In this document: positions 37,210 to 50,700 of the stretch, one piece after another
Position numbering within the stretch: the stretch's first letter is position 1
How the letters are laid out: each line of letters begins with the position of its first letter
From: Apostichopus japonicus
Lineage: Eukaryota > Echinodermata > Holothuroidea > Aspidochirotida > Stichopodidae
Reading direction: 5' to 3'
DNA length: 64,000 nt
NCBI RefSeq assembly: GCF_037975245.1
Contig: NC_092569.1
Span: forward strand, 16,290,001 to 16,354,000
Notes under the pieces: generated by a model
Seen by the model: the letters and a program-made list of their open reading frames with translations, nothing else
Told to the model about the DNA's origin: nothing
The model's database searches: none
Program-made: the position numbers and the translations under genes

Positions 37210-38790
37210 ACCGAAGAGCTGATTAACCATTTACATTTATACTATTTGTTATAACCTGCATGATCACGTAAATGAAAGCATAAGCTAACAGGTTTTCTAT
37301 GGTCCCTTAAAGAGTAAAAATGATGACAATTACTATTAGTCCATTTTGATAGCGTAAATTGTATAGACGAAATGCGATGTTGCTTTAATGGTCACATTAG
37401 TTATATTATATTCATATACAATCTCAACCAACTCAAAATATTTCTTTCGATAACACAAATTGTATCGCATTATATATATTACACTCAGCTTATTAACCTT
37501 TCACCTATAAGTACTTCCGTAAGTTTGAATCCTAACGTACTACTTTCAATTAACTGAATTTCGTCTCATGTTGCTTACTATGAACAGTTAAAAGATGTTA
37601 AGGAGACTGCTGTAAAGCCCCTTAAGTGCCAACAATCCAAATATATATCTACAATCAAGCCTTAGGATACCGTTAACAGTATCAAACCTCCATATCTAGG
37701 GAAACACGAGTTTTCTTTTTTTTTTAAATCCCACCCAAGCTCTCTGCAAGTTGCCATGTTTTTATGAAATTACCCAGGATGCAACGTATGCATGCCGTCA
37801 CACATGCACCTCGGCGGAGTTAGACTTGCCGCTATGCAGATTCTCTCGTAGAACCGCGTCACACAAAACAACGCTCGCGTACGGTATATGCTGAAACTAC
37901 TAAACTATCACTAATTTTACAATTATTACAACAGCCGAGTTGAACTGGACTTTATTATCCAGAAATCTAAAGAAAAATAACTTAAGTCACCATGTAGCCA
38001 TCTTGCGTGCGATTTTGAGTAATGTGTACAGGCGACATGTAGCCTATGCCTAAATAGTGTATCGTCCAATGTCCACAATCGTAGTTCGAGTAACAAGTAT
38101 AGTTACTATATAACTTAGTCATAGTAACACTACTCGACATACTGTGACTGCGATCATCACTTGGTCGATGAAAAGTATCGTTCATTCGAGCAATTCAACA
38201 TGACTGAGGCCCACATTACCCCAGATGACTATTGCGTAGAATTTACTCCATCACCCTGACATAAGGTGCGACAAAAATAGTAATTTCAGAAGACAGTGGT
38301 TGAGACGTTGTTTAGAATTTGGAAGCAAACAATAACAATCACTGTGCGTCTGTGTTGACAGTCATCTTGGAAAATACCAATTTACGAAGATATATTTATA
38401 AACGACATTTAGCGTACGTATGCATCTATCATTCAAAGTTGGTTAAATATTTTACATTTACTTGAAGTTTGAAGGTGTTTAACATTGTTTTAATAAATAT
38501 TCTAAAGTCTAACAAGTTGTGTTAAAAACTATGTAAACATTATTTACAAGTTGTGTAAAAATGAACTATGTAAATATGTTTTAAGTTGGCAACGCATTTT
38601 CAGGAACTACTCAGGTTCATGTATGACGTCGTAAACAGCTGACTGTCTGCCTCCCTCTCCTCCAATATGGAGGATAAGGGCGGATTAGGGGAAAAGGGCG
38701 GGGAGTTTGTTTTTATTATTCAATGTAAAGTCGTAAAGGAATACCATGATAAATGTCATTATTGTTGGCGTAAATATGTAAACTAAAAGT
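37079..38790. repeat. Upstream duplicated block, gene 3 copy
   Basis: Sister of the other upstream blocks and closest to 52730-54400. Similarity to the gene 4 copy continues past its end (38790-39990 against 54365-55270), including GTTAATCAGGCAGTA and GACTTGTGTC-type phrases. No gene is supported; the 67-codon minus-strand frame at 37982-38185 is broken in all sister copies. Confidence 0.7.
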
Positions 38791-40489
38791 ATGTGAAGAG
38801 TTAATCAGGCAGTATTGCTCCCCATTAATGTTAGTTTATACAAGTGTAAGGATTTATGTTTTTTATAGTGTCTTTGTGAAGTTACCCTTACTACCAACAT
38901 GTTAAAAAGGCTGGAAGGGTGTTCTTTTAATGAATTGAATTAATTACGTAGGACTTCATCAATCCTAGCATACATTGTACAGTATGTTTACAGTAAACCT
39001 CTGAACATCGATGAGAATGTGGCAGCAGTGATCGAATGGTTTCATAGATTTATTTCAGTTGGTCTTACTAAAAAGTTGCCTTGAATTTAAATGCCGACAC
39101 TGACTTTCTTTTCATCTTTTTATTTGTGTAATCGTGATATCGACTTGTGTCTGCTGTTCTCATCAATGACTGCTGAGAATGATGAAAACTTTTTATCAAT
39201 TGTTGCCTGTCACAAAGTCATACATACACGTGGTCCAAGCATTCAGTGGTTGTAGAATTTGTAGTCATGCGTAGAAAGAGAAGCAATGTGATATCCAGAG
39301 TAGATTACGTCAACAGGAAAGATAAATAAAATTCATGCCCTGTAAAATGATATGCTATTCAACAAGAATTAAACAGATAAACTGATCAAGCCCATGTAGG
39401 AGTTAGAAGTTTTAAGTTTATATTCGGTCGTCCTCTGTTTGAGAAAAACCAGTTTAGTGTATTTCAAATTAACCTTTACAGTTTAACAGTACTGAAATAT
39501 TCCAATAAAATTAGCAGTATGTGTTGTGGAAGTCTATGTATGTATTCAGTAAAATTCTAAAAATTGATGACAATATTTCAGCCGCAGAGGAAAATGTTTT
39601 CTCTTCTCTTTATAGAGACAGATTTTACTAAATAATAAAAATAAATACATATTGGATATACTTCATCCTTTGTTTGTGTGTACTGTATGTCTATGTATAC
39701 ATACATACAGTACGATATGAAGAAAGGAAAGGCATATATTTCGTGGTGGAGGGAGAAGGGGGAATGGGGGGAATAACGAATGTTATCTGTAGTCAATGAT
39801 CACTTTTGCTTCATCTCTTCGAATCGGCCAAAATTGTGCGATTTTTAAATTTTTTTTATATATTTATAATGGAATGCATAACGGACCTGTAATAAGCTAT
39901 TCGAGTCGTCAAAATGTTTGATATTAAAAACGCAGTAGCTGGCTAATCCTATTAACTTTCAAATACAGTTGAGAAAGTGGGAAATTTGCAATACATTCAT
40001 ATTGGAGTTTTTTGACGTGTTAAATAGCACTATGGAAAAGTTTCTAGGAGATGATTTTCTTTAATTATTTTAATCAGTTACTTGCGTATATTAGGTGAGC
40101 AGCAATGGACAATAAAAGAACCGTAGTGTATATTCCAAGGCTAGAACTGCATTTACATGTATGTCCATTGACTCTTTAATGGTCTAATGATTGATACAGA
40201 CATGACACGCAAAGTGTGAAGGCATTCTGGTGTATGAGGACATGTAATTTTATGGACCGAGGGCGCTGTCATATCTAGCCTAACGTATGTAATATGAATC
40301 TTGTATGGAAATGCGCTTGGTGATTGTCTAGTTAAGGTTCCACTTGTGTGCAGTTTTGCCTAGGAAAAACAAAGTGCTTCATGAAACACAATTGCTTAAA
40401 ACAGTTAGTCTAACTGGAATGTTCGAAAATATGTTTCAAAAGATCTCTTAGTCCATAGTTACTCCAGAAATAGTTTATCATATAAATTA

Positions 40490-41770
40490 TCAACTCAGAG
40501 TACTGTTATGATCTGCAGTCAGTCAATGCAAGTCAGTGCAAGTTTCGAGGAACTAGATAGGGTCGAGTAATAGCGCCCTTTGTTATTCTGGGCGTGGCTG
40601 GAGAGCTCCATTGAATCTCAATTGCTAATTACAGTCGATACTATGAAGCTCTGACAAATTAAGGGCGCTCTTCTCAAACAGTGATATTCTTACGGCGATA
40701 CGAATTGCATTTGACTGTTATTATTATTATATTGGTAATTGTAATGTTTCAAAGTAATGAACATTAACAACAGCGATGGAAACATGGTTTGAAATTAATA
40801 TTAAATGTAATACACAAATTTAATAATATGACAGTAAATCAATTGGCAAATGACGGAAAGTAGTCGTGTTGCGGCGCATATAAAGCAACGAATGGTTATA
40901 ATCCGTTGGTAAGATGAATTACTTTAAATTAGTTTTGTTTTAAGCTAAGAACTAAGCTACCATGATTTTAGAGCTAAACTAAAACGGAATTTAAAACTTG
41001 CAAATTTCTCTATTGTTTTGTCTGATGTGATGACTATTAAACAATCTTATAAACATAAAGGTCGAGTGACAATATGACATTGTCTAGTTAGAGTGTTATG
41101 GTAAGATGCAGGTAACCCCCTCCTCCTTACTTATTGCTATTGTGATCGACAGTGGGAATGCAACGCCCCGTCTGCGCATTTGCTACACCTACGGATGAAC
41201 TCAAAAGCAATTTGCGGGATCGCTCTGGTTTATCAATTAAATGAGAAAACAAGAGTTTCAGATAATCAAATGATGAAACTTCTAGTCACATATCTCTTTG
41301 TAAACCTTGAAGTATCTTTTACAAATATGGCATATTCACGAAATCCCTCCCCTCCAAGTTTACGAGATGTATTGAATTGCCATCTGGGAACCCTACGCTA
41401 AATAATAAATTAAAAGATTCCCCCAGTGACTTGGGTAGTGACTTGCATGGGGCAGTGGTGAATCAAGGATTCCACAAAGGTATGGGTGCTGCCCTGGTGT
41501 CATTAATTAAAGCCGTCTCCTATTCAGGGATTTTGTTGTTTTTTTAACAATCAAAGAATGAACAATTCAGACACCAAAGCGTTCAAACTGATACATATTA
41601 AGACAATGAATTAAATAAATACAAGTAGCGCTAAATGCCAGTTTTTGATAACAAAAATTTCGTATGATATTGAAAAAAAAGATGAGTGTACATCCGTATA
41701 GAAGTAACTCAATTTTTCTTCAACTGAATGAGGAAAGTACCCCGAATGATCCATTTACCCCGACTGACCA
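40490..41770. repeat. Intergenic block X, left copy
   Basis: This block matches 56230-57990. Shared segments include TTTCGAGGAACTAGATAGG, ACATGGTTTGAAATTAATA and CTGGGAACCCTACGCTAAAT. At 40715-40733 it has only about four TTA triplets where the right copy has a tract of about 395 bp. No gene is seen. Confidence 0.7.
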
Positions 41771-42412
41771 TCTATGGTAGAGATGGGGAGGGGGGTGGGC
41801 GCATGGTCTCTGTGAGCGATTATTATAAATTACGCTCCTACCTCAAATGGAAGAAGTGTGTTATATGTTTTCCGTAGCTAAATTAACGCTCACCAAACGT
41901 CAATGTAAGTCCAGCATGTTTCGAGGTTTTAACACGTGATGTTTCTGCTCTTCTTGTGACTTGAAACTCCAAAATAGCTGGGTCTACTTCAAATAATTTT
42001 CCATTTGTCTTGCACACATACTAATTGTTAAACTACTACTTCAATATATAACATTATACACTTGTACTGGTAACTAGCACGTTAGCCGCGACGAAGCCGA
42101 AAGTTTGTTCATTAAATCCTCTGAATCGACACAATTTCCTCAACTATGTTCGATTCGTTATTGTAGTCTAAAATGCAATAATCCAGAAACAAGCAAAGAT
42201 AAACAAGATTTATTATCTAATATTTAATGATATCTTCATTTCGATGTAGTTTTTGCCAAATGTATTAATCCTCTGGCGGATGGTTATCTATTGCTATTTA
42301 TAATAATACTTTATATGGTAAAGGGTTTGCTATAGACTAACTAACAAGTACTGTGTTAACAGTTAAAGTTCTCATGTTCACAGGTGTTTTAAATTATCTA
42401 TCTATCTATCTA

Positions 42413-42485
<73 letters not shown>

Positions 42486-43320
42486 TTATGGAGAGCGGGG
42501 GTGGTAAGGGATGTAATACATACTTCGAATTCGTTTTTTTAAAGAAATTTATAGACTGGCTGCTTTTCATTAAGTGTATCACGTTATGACTTTCGTTTTT
42601 GTATGTGGATCAAGGAATGTATCTTAACTGATGAAATATCCTCAATTATGTTCGAATCGTTAATGTACTCTAAAATGCAATCACCCAGAAACAAGCAAAC
42701 ATTAACATCATCATATATAGCCTATAGAATGATTTCTTGAATACGATGCAATTTTAGGCAAATTTATTGATACTTGTGCGGATTGTTATTTACTATTATT
42801 TGTAGTAACACTTTGGTAAGTTGTATGATAACATAACAGTTATATTGACAATAACCTTAAAGAGATCATACATATGTTCACATGTTTATCAAAGTGATCA
42901 TATATTTCTACGAATAGGGGATGTGGGGGGAGGGGACAAGCTACTTTCAATTAAAGGTGCTAACATTATTACCTTCGTCACCAGCTTACTGCTTGGCGCA
43001 CGGAGTAAAGAAATTGTCTCACTGGCAAATTCCGCTTTTGTATAAGTATATTTATTTAATCTGTATTCGAGGAAAATAAAGAGAAATAATCAAGAAAATC
43101 ATTTAAGAAGAGCGCCATTATTTTGCAAACTTGCCAAGCCGTAAATGTATCATCGAGCTTGTACTAGGAAGTTGTCCAACCCCCTGATTATACACTAAGC
43201 CTAGCTACACACAATCCAGCCAACTCTACATCCAGAAAAAAAAAATGACTGACCTTTACAGGGCTCGCCAAACCAAAGCATATTGACAAAAAAACAATAC
43301 ACAAACACACACGCACGAAT
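41771..43320. other. Intergenic stretch with microsatellite, no recognised gene
   Basis: Two internally similar segments (about 42120-42330 and 42640-42850, sharing AAAATGCAAT ... CAGAAACAAGCAAA) flank the TATC/TA microsatellite. The open frames are short and unconserved. Confidence 0.4.
42395..42482. repeat. (TATC)n(TA)n compound microsatellite
   Basis: About five TATC units followed by about 34 TA units. Confidence 0.95.
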
Positions 43321-44035
43321 CCCGGCCGGAACGCGAATATTTTTTCCCAATCTGAACTGACACTGAAATTATTTCCTCGATTCTAATTGGGTCTCAGCGA
43401 GCACGTGATATACTTTAGGATTCAACATGGATCCCTCCATACTCTGTCGATATCAGTATGATCAACACGAACAAATTCAACATATTCATATTAACAACTT
43501 TCCAGAACTTTTGGTAGGTCTATATGAACGAAAGTTTAAAGTGTTCTTAACACGATGAAGCAACTATTTCCAACTACTGCGCCCATTATAGGCAGTCCTC
43601 GATCGTTTGTTTACTCGATTGACTCCGCTCTACACAACAAATGTAATGTAGCCTATTGTACTGTGTATAGTGTACAACACAATAAAACGCAGTGCATTTC
43701 AGTGAATTTGTATACATGTAGCCGATGTACATATGAACGAGCTGTGTACATTCGGAGTTAGTTTTATAACCATAGGTTAAAAATGTATTCAGTCAATGAA
43801 TCATATTAGGCCGAATATGCAGTGGCCATGAAGACGGCGAGCGACTGTGCCAGCCAGTGAGTGTACACAAAAAGGCATTTGACGATATGTCTGTGTCTTT
43901 TGACTTGTTTACTAGTTATATAGCCTTATAACCTACACGTACGGAAACCTATTGGCTCGCTGAGAGCCAATCAGAATCGAGGAAAAAAATGTCAGTGTCA
44001 GTTCAGTTTGGGAAAAAAAACTATTCGCGGCCGGA
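43321..44035. repeat. Inverted-repeat element with arms of about 90 bp
   Basis: The left arm (about 43321-43407) and right arm (about 43945-44035) are imperfect reverse complements. They share GGCCG...CGCGAATA, CTGAACTGACACTGA, TTTCCTCGATTCT and TCTCAGCGAGC. About 540 bp lie between them with no transposase motif. This could be a foldback or non-autonomous DNA element, or a captured inverted duplication. The right outer flank contains a second CGGCCGGG. Clear target duplications were not found by eye. Confidence 0.6.
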
Positions 44036-44672
44036 ACAGTCAAAGTAAACACTTGCCCAACCCCATAAATACGGCCGGGTAGACAAAGTTGTCGAGTATA
44101 CTCAAATGAATCAGTACATAGCCTATACACTGCTTACTGTTAGGCCCGTAAAACATAAATCCTAAAGACATGGTAGAACTTATAAGAAATTATACGTGAA
44201 CATTAAATAAGAATACCTACTTCTTTGGCCGGAATCAACCTGCATTTCTCAAAAACTTGATCACTTTGGTATTCAATGTCAATACATGCAAAATAACAAC
44301 ACACTGGTTAGCAGTGAATACGATCGAACAGGTAAGCTATAACTACCTCTCGTTTCCAAGAAGTCCCGACAGAGCGCTCCCTTGGGAAGCCGATCGATAC
44401 AACGAAACACTGCTGTTTAAATATTCAACACACATACAGGACAAAGGATTAACTCTCAGGGTAGATATATTACTTGAAATTTATTCTTTTTCAGTCATTC
44501 GCAAATATTATCAAAAAGCGGTTATCGGTTTTGAGGAAGAGGTATATTTAAAGTTATTCGTAAAGTGAAATTATTCGTTCATTGTGTTCGAAAGTTGTAA
44601 GTTCATTTCTCTAGAAGCACTCGTTTGCTGGTGCCTTGTTTGAGATATAATTGTTAAAATTTAGATGTAAAC

Positions 44673-44678
44673 TTTATT
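44673..44678 (-). terminator. Possible poly(A) signal of FReD gene 4
   Basis: AATAAA on the minus strand about 75 nt after the stop codon of gene 4. The 3' flank of gene 4 is unrelated to those of genes 1-3. Confidence 0.5.
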
Positions 44679-44750
44679 TCTCACGGGACTCTGTGACCCC
44701 TGATGGAACTTCATGTTTTTTGATTGGAGTTTTTGTCTGCCGCTGATGTA

Positions 44751-47700
44751 TTACACTGGGCGTATCTTCATTTCTGCGTATTTGATGTGGTAATAACTTC
44801 CTGGAAGATTATACCAGTGGATGCTTTTGTAATTAGTACTTCCCGCTGAGTAAAGTCCGTTTAAATTGGCATAACAGTAATAATAATAATAAGACTTGTA
44901 CCACCACGCTCCATGACAATACTGGGCCAGGTTATAACTACTATGAGGGTCGTTGTCACTGTCGAATGACGTAAAGGACATGTTCCTGCTGTATGCCATT
45001 CTATCATACGCTGTGAAAAGGAAACACGAGATGCAGATAAAACGCATTATCATATTTAAAACAGTTTTCAGTTATTTCCACACGGCATAAATTAAGAGAA
45101 GGTTCATAGTAGAATTTATGTAGAATTAATGATAAATGAAACACTGTCATATTAAACAAACATTTTCTTTACATTTGTATCAATTTCCAAATATATGTTG
45201 TTTACACCGCTTGAAGGAATTATTAGTGCCTTCATATGAAAACTTAATTAATATCCAACTTTCACATCACACATTGTGGATTCATTTTTACTTCATGATA
45301 CGTGCATGCACATTATGTCTTTTTCAAGTAAGGTACTATTGCTACGACAATGGTACCGGTATGTTGGAATCGTAAAAAAAAAATCAATTATGAAGAACAT
45401 TATTTTTTCATAAATGGTTTTATTTACCAAATTATTGGATCATTGTGTAAGAAGTCTATAGAGATTCCTACTTTTATTTCTACTATTATTCTCTTTTCGT
45501 TATGTTTCCAGTTGAACGGAGGTGAGGTCTTTTTGGTAATTAGAGAAGATGGCAAAATATTATAAATCATGGGGAGATGAAAGGAAAGTTGGAATAGGGT
45601 TTTTGTTATCAATAACAAGTCCGTTTGTCACTGGAGGTATACGTGTTTCAACCTGAGTTAATTTAAGGTATATCTTTCAACCTGAGTTCATTTTCGGAGC
45701 GCATTAATCATGGATTCCAACCACAATTTACCTGACCAGCTTTCTTCCATTCGACCACAAACAGTGTACTTATTGAAAAAAAAGAGAGTCGGTAATTGTC
45801 TATGACCGTCGGCTTTCTATACTTGAGCTCCCAATGTAATCGTTTATCACACATGAGTATACTTTTTTATATTTCAAATTCGAACACAATAACAAAACCT
45901 AAATTATTTAATATTTATGGATATTTTAAAGACAGTATGCTCAGTTTGACAACCTTGACGTGATGGATTCGTCTAGTGTTTTGATAACAACAGAAGTAGA
46001 GTATAACGGCCATTGCCTGGGAGTCTTGTAATGTATCGTTTTATGAAGATTTATGTAATGTTATAGTAAAACATGTAAATAAGATAATAATTATAAATAT
46101 TGTTCTTGAGCTGATCATTTCTAAAATGTTTTCGTATATGCTACATATTTGATGAAATGTTACAGTCGGCTAATGAACTGACGAACTAAATACACGGTTT
46201 AATTTGACAACAAACGTTAGAAAGGGAGGTAACGGATCAATGTAGTTATGCATAATTTGTTTGAGGCGTTGATAAACTCCTTGCTAATCTTCAGTACTTT
46301 GAAATATCTTAGATAAGGTATAGGTGATGACAAGCAAAATCCACGAGGTTTATATGTACCCACCTGTTGTGCTGGAGCTATCGTATGCTCCAAGGCCAAC
46401 TAAACGATATTTAGTCTCTTCATCGCTGATCCTAAACAGGTCGTACTTCGCAAAATAGGGATCTCCATTCACGTTGTTTAAATCAATGCGAAGCATGTAA
46501 TCCTTTTGGTTAGTTAAGAGTGATATTTTATCGTTGCCAAGCCAAAATTCCCTTTTAAGGAAACCAAAGCCATCTCGGTAATCATCCCAGTCTCTGTAAA
46601 ATTCTACTGAACCGTCGACCCGGCGTTGTAAGACCTGGTTTAGTTTCAAAATAAAAAAAAAACATGCCATATTTGGTTTAAACATAATGAACCATTTGTT
46701 CGATGTACGTTTGATGGGTATAATGTATCAGTCTGGTTAGTGCTTTTAATGTTTCGTCTAACGTTGGACAGATACGGTAGCCTGTGCATCAGTTGGATTC
46801 TACTTATTCTAATGAAATACATTGGTATCATATAACTTTTGCCTATATTGCGAACAGTAATATGGCTAAAGAAACATTTTGAGGTACCGAAAAACTGTCT
46901 CGCTATAAGAGAAAACAATCATACTAAGGAATATTAATGGTTACTCGGGAGGTTATGTTAAGCGTTATTAGAAATACATATCTAAGATGGTAAATTTGAC
47001 ACTAAGTAACCTTTTTAAATCAAACTGAAAATAAAATAATGAAGATTGCATGCCTTGTCGAACGAATCATCATCTGTAACACATATAAACTTTGTAAAGA
47101 AATCTGTTTTACTGAACCAAAAGAATATACACTATCAACATCAGGCGCGTAGCCAAGGGGGGGGGGGGCGAAGGGGGCAGCCGCCCCCCTTGAGCTTAAT
47201 TTTTTTTTTTTTATGTTTTTATGATATCGCTAGTATTTTCAAAAGAGAAAATGCTAAGATGCAACTTACAAGGCCTGGGAAGTGCCTTTTCCAGCGATCT
47301 GGGAGGCATTCTAAGCCAAAATTTTCTTGTACGCTTCGCGCCAACCATGGTGGCGCTACGCTTAGATAGTTTTCAATGCCGAATCTACAGTTTCGCCCCT
47401 CCCTTGGCAAATTCCTGGCTACGCGCCTGATCAACATACTGCAGCAAGCACGCTACATAGAAATCAATTAAGGGTAATATGATATTATGTTCTTACCGTC
47501 CAACCTCCTCCGTCAATTGAGTTATTGCAGTAAACTTGGAAAGGTTCATTGGCTCCATCTGGCTTAATTAGATAAACTCCAGATTCAGAGGAACTCCCTT
47601 CACATTGGTCGTAAACTTCTTTACAATCTCGAGGATATTCTGGCTCTTGGTAAAAAAAGTAGGAAGACTCTGTAGAAATGAAAGAAACTTTTTAAGTGAA

Positions 47701-50700
47701 CTACCAAACTCGATGTGTCGTTTACCTAACCCTCGATTAATGTGAAAATTACTGTTTGCAGAGAAAAATTTTGTCAAAGTTTTAAACGTAAATCTTCCAT
47801 ATACATTTTTCTGCTCGAAAATATAACCATGGAAGTACACATTGTAAAATCGTAAAAAGAAACAACAAATAAACAGAATAATAATTAATGAACTAAAAGA
47901 ATAACAAGCAAGTTTTGATCAGTTTTGGTAACTATGTCGATTTAATTTAGAACGATAAATTTTTCCTCCTTTCACCGCGACAAACCTTAAAAAAAAAACA
48001 TTATTTTGTGTACTTTTCAGTCAGTGATAAAAGTGTGTTGCTTTTCGATTTTTCGATATTTTTTAATTTAACCAAACTACAAAATCCCGAGTACGCCATT
48101 TAGTGAAGAAGAAATCATGTCTAACGGTAGTAGGTCTTAGTTTATATATAATTACCAAATCAAGAAACATAAGTATAAATGTAAAAGACCACAAAAGCAG
48201 AAGTCAAAATTATTGTTAATTAAGATCATTAATATGACTGATTAATTCCGTTTCTGTAATACTGTTTTTGATGAGAGAATTTTTTTCTTCAGTGACATGA
48301 ATACTATATATGTATTTATTCCCCGATGGGTAAATCTATCATAATAGTTTCTTAAAGGCATGAAGCCCAAATTAAAAATGAAAATTAAGTTATATTCAAT
48401 CCGAAATTATAAATGAAGTAAACTAATTTTAAAAATCCCGATAAATTCTAGTAGCTATATTTGTTTAAGATTAATCGACAAATGTTGGTCTCCTTTAGAC
48501 CACCGCGAAAAACATTAAAAGGCTCTCAGTTTTTACATAAATTGATTCCAGCTAGCTTTTAAAGCGGTTAAGTTTTTGTTTTACAGTATTTTTTGTAACC
48601 AAATTAAATAATCCACAGTATATCTTTATTTGAGGAAAGCTTAAATAAATATTAATATACCGATGGTGTTATAAGGTAGTAGGTATTGTGCATATTTAAT
48701 TACTACATCACGAAACGGAAGTATAACATCATATTAAACAAATGTATGTAAAAAAAACAGAAATCACAATAATTGTCTATCAAAATCAATGATATTAATG
48801 ACTCATTAAGTTAAATGAATCATATATATCGATGGGAACCTCTTAAGTGAAAAAAACAAATAACATGCATACTTGTAATGTCCTTTTTTAGAACGTGAAT
48901 TTTTTTTTGTGTGTATAAGATTCATGTAAAAGTTTCTTTGAAATAGTTAATAAAAAATCAAGAGAATGATACATATTTCTTACCTCCAGTGCTTCTTTTG
49001 TTCCTCCCAGAATTTTCCCGTTCAACATTCTAACATGGAGATATGAAAATTGAATATAACTTCAACAAAATCACTAAAAGGACATTCCGATAGGCATGAG
49101 GGACTCGATTGTAAAGGGTACTTACCGCCGAAATCAATTTAGTTCCAAGGCTATTTTAATTTGCTGCAAATCTTTAGTTAAGGTCCAACGAAGTGAAATC
49201 AGGTATCATGAACTATGTCACCATTAGGTCATTTTAATCATTTCACTGATAGAGAGGCATTTACTTTGACCTCACTCCTGTGACAATGTTTCTGTATTAT
49301 TCATATTAAGATCTTTCTGTTTTACTCAGATATTAGCTCTTTTGTAGGAAACATAACAACACAGTATAGGTATTCAGTTTATAACATTTATGAAATTTTC
49401 GTTAAGCCGTGACATATTTTAATAAAAACAAGATATGTTTCTTTTTAATACTGTGTTGTCGTTGTGTTTACTTTTTGGCAACCATGATTGTTCGTAAAAT
49501 AAGTTTTGACATTATTTAGATGATAGAATATATGAATAAACAAATTACACACTCAACGCCATTCGTACCCTGTTTCCCGCTTGTATTCTGTATAACCTAG
49601 ATAAAACAATAATATGTGGCGCTTAAATTTTCGCGACAGGAATTGAGAAAGTAATATGACTCGTTCTAGACGATCACAATTTTCATAAATACATCTCATA
49701 TTAATGTTCATGTTTGTGTATTAAAGGGAAATACGACTAAAGCAGTGCTTACTTGAATTAATTATCGTTTAGTAAGATATTTAGGATAGATGAAAATATT
49801 ACGAAATGACTTTCATGTACGTACAAATTAATTATCCTAGTTAAATTAGTCGTTATCGCAATTCTCAATTCTTCAATATTCGGTTTGCTAAGTAAGTTGC
49901 GCCATTCTGCTCCTATGGCACGTATGATTTTTCTGTCAATAATAATATATAATACTTATTAAAACTCCCTCATAAAATTATACCACCGATACAATTGATT
50001 ACAATTAAAGCTTTATGGAATGCATCATATTAATCAATGTTGTGTTTGAGAAATTGATAAACTTCAACGCACTGATCTAGACAACATTTTATCATCAAGT
50101 GCGATATTCGCTTTCTATATTGTTCAAAAATTGTAATGGATTCTTGACCGCCTTCTCCAATTTTTTCAATGTTTCCAAAGATAGGCCTTTATTACTTCAT
50201 ACGATGCAACAACGTTATTGAGCCTACTAAAACCAAATATTCTAGTTAAATCAGTCTCAGTCATAACCAAATTGCTCAGTGTTCCTTTGTAGTAATACGG
50301 CGCTCTTTTAAAGTTTATATTCAAGACTACATCAGATTAAAGCAATGAGGGATTCTTGTTATTTGTTTAAACTGTTATTAAAATATTTTGATATTCCATC
50401 GCTATGTCGTCGATGTCATGCCAAAGAAAACATGCGCTAAAAACACGCGAGAGTACAGTTTATTCCTAATTTTTATGTTAAAAATGAGTGTCTCGGTAAA
50501 ATAAATACCTTTCAGTAGTGTGTGTCCCGATAAGATATTTAAAATTTTTAAAATTTTGTTGTTTGGTTTATTTACAGAGTTAAACAAGCCAAAGCAACTT
50601 TATTCTCTCCTTGGTATGTTGGTCTGTGTTAATGGTAAGTTTATTAAATGAAATATATGACGAAATTATTATAAAAATATTGTTCAATATATATGTACTG

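Noticed and set aside
37982..38185. 67-codon minus-strand frame (MNDTFHRPSDDRSHS start)
   Set aside because: The three sister upstream blocks carry stops or frameshifts in it, so there is no sign of selection for a protein.
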